Of a DNA stretch of 10,237 nt, positions 6,670 to 10,237 are shown one piece after another; the first letter of the stretch is position 1, and each line of letters begins with the position of its first letter. The notes under the pieces are model-generated. The model saw only the letters and a list, made by a program, of their open reading frames with translations. It was not told the DNA's origin and did not search any database. The stretch comes from an uncultured Clostridia bacterium (GTDB lineage: Bacteria; Bacillota; Clostridia; Christensenellales; Borkfalkiaceae). The stretch is taken from assembly GCA_947629845.1 (NCBI GenBank), contig CANRFD010000042.1, positions 1-10,237 of the forward strand, given 5' to 3'. The translations under genes were made by a program, and so were the position numbers.

Positions 6670-8013
6670 ATGTCATTCATCAAAAATTTTGCATGGGGCG
6701 TCGCCACGGCGTCCTATCAGATCGAGGGCGGCACCTACGAAGCCGACAAGGGCTTGAGCGTATGGGACGTCGCCTCGGCGACCCCGGGCCGCGTGTTCGA
6801 GGGTCACAAGGGTCACATCGGGTGCGACCACTACCACAAGTGGAAGGAGGACGTCGCGCTCATGAAGGAGCTCGGCATCAAGGCGTACCGCATGTCGGTC
6901 AACTGGTCGCGTCTCATTCCCGAGGGCACGGGCAGGGTGAGCGAAGCGGGCAAAAAGTTCTACCTCGATCTCTTCGAGGAACTGAAGAAGGCGGGCATCG
7001 AGCCGTGGGTGACGCTGTTCCACTGGGATTATCCCTACGCCCTCTACAAGCGGGGCGGCTGGCTCAACCCCGAGAGCCCCGTCTGGTTCGAAAATTACGC
7101 CAAAATCTGCGCCGAACTCTTCGGCGGCTACGTTACGCACTTTATTCTCATCAACGAACCCGAGTGCTTCGTGGGCCTCGGGCACTTCTCGGCGGGGCAC
7201 GCTCCCTTTTTGAAGCTCCCGGTGGGAGACGTGGCGCAGGTCGCCCACAACGTGCTCCTCGCCTGCGGCAGAGCGGAGAAGATCATCCGCAAAACCTGCC
7301 CCCATCCCGTCAAAATCGGCACCGCGCAGGCCTATTGGCCGAACATCCCCGCGAGCGAACGCGACGTGGAGATCGCCCGCCGCGAGACCTTCGCCTGCCA
7401 TCACGACTTCGGCGGCACCGCGCTCTGGCTCGACCCGCTCATCAAGGGGGAATATCCCGCCGATTACCTCGCATGGTTTGCGGAAAACGGCTTCGTCCCC
7501 CCCGCGGAGGACATGAAGATCATCAAGAGCAAGCTGGATTTCTGCGGGCTCAATACATATTCGGGCAATCTCACGGCGGAACGGGACGGCAAGCCCGTCC
7601 GCGTTGTGCCCTCTGCCGCCGTCCCCAAGACGGACATGCGGTGGGACGTCCTGCCGCAGTGCATGTACTACGGCCCCAAATTCGTCTACGAACGCTACGG
7701 CCTGCCCATCGTGTACACCGAGGACGGCGTCGCCCTCGCCGAGTGGAAGGATCTCAACGGCGAGATCAACGACGACAGCCGCATCGACTTTTTGAAGCGC
7801 TACCTGCGCGAACTGCACCGCGCCGCGCAGGAGATCCCCGTCGAGGGCTACTTCTATTGGACGTTTTATGACAATTACGAATGGGTGGAGGGCTTCTCCA
7901 AGAAGTTCGGCATCGTGCACTTCGACCCAGAAACGTTGGAACGTACCCCCAAAAAGAGCGCATGGTTCTACAAAAAGGTCATCGAGACCAACGGCGAAGA
8001 GATCTTCAAATAG
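6670..8013 (+). CDS. Glycoside hydrolase family 1 beta-glycosidase (probable beta-glucosidase)
   Basis: The protein has 447 residues, the normal GH1 length, and no signal peptide, so it should act on imported glycosides in the cytoplasm. It starts with the GH1 opening FAWGVATASYQIEGG (Q17 a sugar-binding residue). It has H118-W119-D120 in FHWDYP, the acid/base E163 in LINEPE, and the nucleophile E351 in VYTEDG, a variant of the usual TENG. Near the end, DNYEW (401-405) with GFSKKFGIVHFD matches the sugar-contact region; the Glu-Trp pair is typical of enzymes for unphosphorylated sugars, whereas 6-phospho-beta-glucosidases usually lack that Glu. No phosphotransferase or transporter gene is next to it, so the natural substrate is open (glucoside, galactoside or related). 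It appears monocistronic, with its own promoter and a likely terminator. Confidence 0.92.
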   Translation: MSFIKNFAWGVATASYQIEGGTYEADKGLSVWDVASATPGRVFEGHKGHIGCDHYHKWKEDVALMKELGIKAYRMSVNWSRLIPEGTGRVSEAGKKFYLDLFEELKKAGIEPWVTLFHWDYPYALYKRGGWLNPESPVWFENYAKICAELFGGYVTHFILINEPECFVGLGHFSAGHAPFLKLPVGDVAQVAHNVLLACGRAEKIIRKTCPHPVKIGTAQAYWPNIPASERDVEIARRETFACHHDFGGTALWLDPLIKGEYPADYLAWFAENGFVPPAEDMKIIKSKLDFCGLNTYSGNLTAERDGKPVRVVPSAAVPKTDMRWDVLPQCMYYGPKFVYERYGLPIVYTEDGVALAEWKDLNGEINDDSRIDFLKRYLRELHRAAQEIPVEGYFYWTFYDNYEWVEGFSKKFGIVHFDPETLERTPKKSAWFYKKVIETNGEEIFK

Positions 8014-8075
8014 GACGAAATATGCCATGTCGGCGGCTGAAAGAACGGCCATACCGTTGTAAACCCGCCGCACAG

Positions 8076-8141
8076 AAAAACTCACCACAAAATAAGGAAA
8101 AATCTATCACAAACACAAGAAAAAATCCATCACAAACATAG
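8076..8141 (+). repeat. Three imperfect tandem copies of a 22-base A-rich unit
   Basis: Units at 8076-8097, 8098-8119 and 8120-8141 each begin with an A-run, followed by a CTCACCACAAA- or TCTATCACAAA-like core. Units 2 and 3 agree best (AATCTATCACAAACA versus AATCCATCACAAACA). The array is strikingly A-rich within a GC-rich region and lies between the GH1 stop and its probable terminator, so it would be part of the mRNA 3' tail. Function is unknown. Confidence 0.6.
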
Positions 8142-8174
8142 AGTGCGTCGGTCTCCCGCCGCACTTCATTTTTT
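8142..8174 (+). terminator. Probable intrinsic terminator after the GH1 gene
   Basis: AGTGCG (8142-8147) pairs with CGCACT (8160-8165). Three further pairs follow inside after one mismatch (8149-8151 with 8156-8158), leaving a four-base TCTC loop. TCA and a run of six T (8169-8174) follow the stem. It lies about 130 bases after the GH1 stop. Confidence 0.65.
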
Positions 8175-8179
8175 GCATT

Positions 8180-8308
8180 CTTGCTTCCCCCTTTTGGGGC
8201 GCCGCAGGCGTGCCTTGCGCTGAAGTACCCGCGCAGCGGGGGATAGGGGTTCTCGCGCGAAACCCCTTCAGTCACTGCGTGACAGCTCCCCCAAACGGGG
8301 GAGCCAAG
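8180..8308. repeat. MITE-like element with terminal inverted repeats (family H1)
   Basis: The left end 8180-8199 (CTTGCTTCCCCCTTTTGGGG) and the inverted right end 8288-8308 agree at 17 of 20 aligned positions. The interior is full of smaller hairpins: GGGGTT/AACCCC (8247-8252 with 8261-8266), GTCAC/GTGAC (8271-8275 with 8279-8283) and a perfect 8-bp GCTCCCCC/GGGGGAGC stem with AAAC loop (8285-8304). It carries no transposase and no clear target-site duplication. The small open frame across it is not a credible gene. Confidence 0.65.
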
Positions 8309-8330
8309 TGCTCCGTACTCCGAAAGACTG

Positions 8331-8373
8331 CCCCCTCCATGGGAGGGGGTGTCTCTTTGAGACGGGGGTGGGG
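8331..8373 (+). repeat. C-tract/G-tract hairpin with G-quadruplex potential (family H2, copy 2)
   Basis: Bases 8331-8338 (CCCCCTCC) pair perfectly with 8342-8349 around ATG. A second small perfect stem GTCTC/GAGAC (8351-8355 with 8359-8363) follows, then G5-T-G4 (8364-8373). Together G3-A-G5-(14-base hairpin loop)-G5-T-G4 gives four G-runs. The arrangement parallels the copy at 6303-6340: C-tract arm, G-tract arm, further G-runs. Confidence 0.65.
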
Positions 8374-8383
8374 TTCCGCCCAT

Positions 8384-8427
8384 CCTCTTCATTCCGAGGC
8401 TCCGCAGGAGCCGAGAGAATCTTCCCT
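8384..8427 (+). repeat. Palindromic repeat family H3, copy A
   Basis: It matches 8783-8825 at 40 of 43 bases by my count. The inner stem GGCTCC/GGAGCC surrounds a GCA loop, and an outer ATTC/GAAT arm surrounds it, followed by CTTCCC. Confidence 0.8.
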
Positions 8428-8450
8428 TATCCGTCGTCCCGCTACACAAA

Positions 8451-8500
8451 TCACGTCATGTTGAGCGGGGCGTAGCGTAGTCGAAACATGTCCGCATTAT
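8451..8500 (+). repeat. Palindromic repeat family H4, copy A
   Basis: It shares TCACGTCAT at its start, TGAG and TCGAA inside and ATGTCCGCATTAT at its end with 8701-8757. The outer stem is CATGTT (8457-8462) with AACATG (8485-8490), perfectly paired. Confidence 0.8.
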
Positions 8501-8517
8501 ACCGTCCCGCCATAAAT

Positions 8518-8615
8518 TTGTCATGTCGACCGAAGGCGTAGCCGAAGTGGAGACATCTCTACCTTATTTTGAGATTTCTCCACGCGCCGCTTACGCGGCT
8601 TGGTCGAAATGACAA
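8518..8615. repeat. 98-bp long-hairpin element (family H5), MITE-like
   Basis: The left arm 8518-8559 (TTGTCATGTCGACC...GTGGAGACATCTC) and the right arm 8571-8615 (GAGATTTCTCCAC...GGTCGAAATGACAA) are imperfect inverted repeats of over 40 bases around an 11-base loop. The whole element can fold into one long hairpin. Short repeats with GTCATTTCGACC-type ends are widespread in bacterial genomes. No transposase is encoded. Confidence 0.7.
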
Positions 8616-8653
8616 GAATACCGCTTCGCTCCGCTACTGCGCCTACGGCTCGT

Positions 8654-8684
8654 GCGCCGCTTATGCGGTTTGGTCGAAATGACA
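8654..8684. repeat. Extra partial copy of the H5 right arm
   Basis: These 31 bases repeat 8584-8614 with 29 identical positions, offset by 70 bases. No matching left arm lies close by, so this is a truncated or partially duplicated element. Confidence 0.75.
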
Positions 8685-8700
8685 GCCTCCCGCCGCACAA

Positions 8701-8757
8701 TCACGTCATCCTGAGCCGCCGCTGCCCTTGCGGCGTGTCGAAGGATGTCCGCATTAT
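8701..8757 (+). repeat. Palindromic repeat family H4, copy B
   Basis: The outer stem CATCCT (8707-8712) pairs with AGGATG (8742-8747). An inner CGCCGC/GCGGCG stem is also present. Relative to copy A the outer arm differs at two positions, both compensated on the other strand of the stem. It ends in the same ATGTCCGCATTATA block. Confidence 0.8.
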
Positions 8758-8782
8758 AATAAGTTCATGTTGCCCCGCTCGT

Positions 8783-8826
8783 CCTCCTCATTCCGAGGCT
8801 CCGAAGGAGCCGAGTGAATCTTCCCC
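8783..8826 (+). repeat. Palindromic repeat family H3, copy B
   Basis: It is a near-identical partner of 8384-8427, with the GGCTCC/GGAGCC stem around a GAA loop and the same AATCTTCCC end. It lies about 55 bases before the rny promoter. Confidence 0.8.
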
Positions 8827-8879
8827 GATCGCCGTCCCAAAATTCTTACGGGAAATTTCGCAACCCTATCGTCAAGTGT

Positions 8880-8908
8880 TTGACATTCCCTCTAAATTAT
8901 TGTATAAT
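8880..8908 (+). promoter_or_regulatory. Consensus sigma-A promoter for rny
   Basis: A perfect TTGACA at 8880-8885 and a perfect TATAAT at 8903-8908 are separated by exactly 17 bases. Transcription should start near 8915, giving a leader of about 72 bases. This is the strongest promoter in the window and suggests high constitutive expression. Confidence 0.92.
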
Positions 8909-8972
8909 GCAATCGGACAATGCCTAATTCTGCCCGCAAGGGCGGTGTGGGGATATACGTCAAAAAAATTTC

Positions 8973-8980
8973 AGAGGAGG
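8973..8980 (+). promoter_or_regulatory. Strong ribosome binding site of rny
   Basis: AGAGGAGG sits six bases before the ATG at 8987 and favours it over the in-frame ATG at 8996. Confidence 0.9.
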
Positions 8981-8986
8981 TTTGTT

Positions 8987-10237
8987 ATGAACAACATGGC
9001 AGGCCTGCTCCTTGCGATGGAATCCGGTCTCGCAGCCGGGCTCATTGTCGTTGCCCTTGTCGTGGGCGCCGCGCTCGCAGGTGTTGCGACGTGGTTGGTT
9101 CTGAAAAAGATTTCCAAACAAAAGTCCGCAAAAAAACTCGACGAAACGGAAAAACGCGTCGAGGAAATGCTGAAGAACGCGGAAGCGGAGTGTAAGCAGT
9201 TAAAGCGGGAAGCGAATGCAGAATCGAAGGAGCAGGATTTCAAGAGAAGAAGCGAATTTGAGCAGGAGATGAAGGAAAAGCGCGCCGAACAGCAGCGCGT
9301 GGAAAGCCGTCTCAACCGCCAGTCCGATCTTCTCGAAAAGAAGGAGGCGGAGCTGTCCCGCAAGGAGCAATCGCTCGACGCGCGGCTCAACAACGCCAAC
9401 CAAAAGAACGAAGAGGTGCAGAAGAAGCTCGAAGAAGTGCAAAAGACGCAGGAGCTCCTCTCTCACCAGCACGAACTCATGGTGCAGGAGCTCGAGCGCG
9501 TCGCCCAGCTCACCAAGGAGGAGGCGAAAAAGCAGCTCACCGAGGAAATTTTGGACGAAACGCGCCGCGATCTCGCCATCGAGGTGCGCAACCTCGAACA
9601 GCAGGCCAAGGAAGAGGCAGACTTCAACGCGAAGAGCATCATCACGCTCGCCATCCAGCGCTGCGCCGCCGATCAGGCGTCGGAGTCCACGGTCTCCGTC
9701 GTGCCCCTTCCCAATGACGACATGAAGGCCCGCATCATCGGCAGAGAGGGCAGGAACATCCGCGCCATCGAGAACGCGACGGGCATCGAGCTCGTCATCG
9801 ACGACACGCCCGAAGTCGTCATCCTCTCGGGCTTCGACCCCGTGAGAAGGGAAGTCGCCCGCATTACCCTCGAAAGGCTCATCTCGGACGGCCGCATCCA
9901 CCCCGCCCGCATCGAGGAGACGGTGGAAAAGGTGCAAAAGGAGCTCGATCAGGAGATCAAGAAGGCCGGCGAGAACGCCATGTTCGAGACCAACGTCTAC
10001 AACCTGCATCCCGAACTCATCAAGCTCATCGGCAGGCTCAAATTCCGCACCAGCTACGGCCAGAACGTCTACCGTCACTCCATCGAGGTCTCCCAGCTCG
10101 CCGGTCTCATGGCACAGGAGCTGGGGCTGGACGTCAACTTCGCCAAGCGCGCAGGCCTTTTGCACGATATCGGCAAGGCCGTCGACCACGAGCAGGAGGG
10201 CACGCACATCCAGCTCGGCGCCGACATCGCCAAGAAG
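8987..10237 (+). CDS. rny: Ribonuclease Y, N-terminal 417 residues (cut by window edge)
   Basis: The frame is open from the ATG at 8987 to the right edge; a typical RNase Y has about 520 residues, so roughly the last 100 are missing. Residues about 13-39 form one hydrophobic membrane anchor. A long charged coiled coil follows (about 45-210, rich in Glu, Lys, Gln and Arg). A KH RNA-binding domain starts near 245 with I-I-G-R-E-G-R-N-I-R-A-I-E (GREG at 252-255). The HD phosphohydrolase domain begins at H364 (YRHSIE) and has the H393-D394 pair in LLHDIGKAVDHE. In Firmicutes this membrane-bound endonuclease starts decay of many mRNAs, often as part of a degradosome-like assembly. Its place downstream of recA is typical for Clostridia, although nadE, a GH1 gene and repeats lie between here. 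Confidence 0.96.
   Translation, partial: MNNMAGLLLAMESGLAAGLIVVALVVGAALAGVATWLVLKKISKQKSAKKLDETEKRVEEMLKNAEAECKQLKREANAESKEQDFKRRSEFEQEMKEKRAEQQRVESRLNRQSDLLEKKEAELSRKEQSLDARLNNANQKNEEVQKKLEEVQKTQELLSHQHELMVQELERVAQLTKEEAKKQLTEEILDETRRDLAIEVRNLEQQAKEEADFNAKSIITLAIQRCAADQASESTVSVVPLPNDDMKARIIGREGRNIRAIENATGIELVIDDTPEVVILSGFDPVRREVARITLERLISDGRIHPARIEETVEKVQKELDQEIKKAGENAMFETNVYNLHPELIKLIGRLKFRTSYGQNVYRHSIEVSQLAGLMAQELGLDVNFAKRAGLLHDIGKAVDHEQEGTHIQLGADIAKK

Larger units (their letters stand above)
8014..8879. other. Gene-free, repeat-dense region between GH1 and rny
   Basis: No credible coding sequence, tRNA or rRNA is visible. From left to right it holds an A-rich triplicate, a likely terminator, an H1 element, an H2 hairpin, H3, H4, H5, part of H5, H4 and H3. 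Between 8827 and 8879 there is only unremarkable sequence leading to the promoter. Confidence 0.75.

Noticed and set aside
6673..8088. Minus-strand open frame of 471 codons opposite the GH1 gene
   Set aside because: It lies almost wholly opposite a clear GH1 gene, has no recognisable domain, and is expected in high-GC DNA where third-position G/C removes stops from the opposite strand.
8076..8141. The 22-base tandem units as a CRISPR array
   Set aside because: The units are imperfect, contiguous without unique spacers, and no cas genes are near.
8210..8464. 84-codon plus-strand open frame in the repeat region
   Set aside because: It is built wholly from palindromic repeats, has no ribosome binding site, and its translation has no recognisable features.
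8755..8760. TATAAT hexamer in the H4 repeat as a possible promoter
   Set aside because: No -35-like sequence lies 16-18 bases upstream, and the hexamer arises from the end of a repeated ATTATA block; the rny promoter is downstream with both boxes perfect.
8920..9195. 91-codon open frame starting in the rny leader
   Set aside because: It runs out of frame through the start of rny, has no ribosome binding site and would start only about five bases after the likely transcription start.
9200..10207. Minus-strand open frame of 335 codons opposite rny
   Set aside because: Its Leu-rich stretches are the antisense of the Glu/Lys-rich coiled coil of RNase Y, so it is not a membrane protein gene.

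Overview
The window is a high-GC, tightly packed, all-plus-strand housekeeping segment of the kind found in Firmicutes, most likely a high-GC gut-type Clostridia lineage. The reasons are the gene order ftsK - rimO - pgsA - cinA - recA ... rny, the presence of RNase Y (rny), strong AGGAGG-type ribosome binding sites, and consensus sigma-A promoters (TTGACA-17-TATAAT before rny). The class-level placement is inference; I cannot name a genus.

Layout: bases 1-222 are the 3' end of ftsK (DNA-binding gamma domain). It is followed with 1-4 bp overlaps or no gap by rimO (222-1538), pgsA (1539-2156) and a cinA-like gene (2153-3253). recA (3284-4306) and nadE (4358-6271) follow after short gaps of 30 and 51 bp. 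I see no terminator or convincing promoter between ftsK and nadE, so these genes look like one read-through transcription unit. After a 398-bp gap with hairpin repeats comes a GH1 beta-glycosidase (6670-8013) with its own promoter and a likely intrinsic terminator. Then 973 bp contain no gene but a dense array of short palindromic repeats. The window ends inside rny (8987 to the edge), which has its own consensus promoter.

Functional links: cinA ends in a PncC-type NMN amidohydrolase domain and nadE makes NAD from nicotinate adenine dinucleotide, so two pyridine-nucleotide genes bracket recA. rimO modifies ribosomal protein S12, pgsA makes the phosphatidylglycerol-phosphate precursor, and RNase Y starts mRNA decay. 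The GH1 gene looks like an accessory insertion between the recA group and rny, since related repeats lie on both sides of it.

The coding genes are recognisable conserved families, and I found no new multi-gene defence or biosynthetic system. The least explained parts are the two repeat-bearing gaps (6272-6547 and 8175-8830), where hairpin families show compensatory base changes and two C-tract/G-tract hairpins could also form G-quadruplexes, and the eroded N-terminal domain of the CinA-like protein. The large minus-strand reading frames (up to about 470 codons) are high-GC shadows of plus-strand genes.
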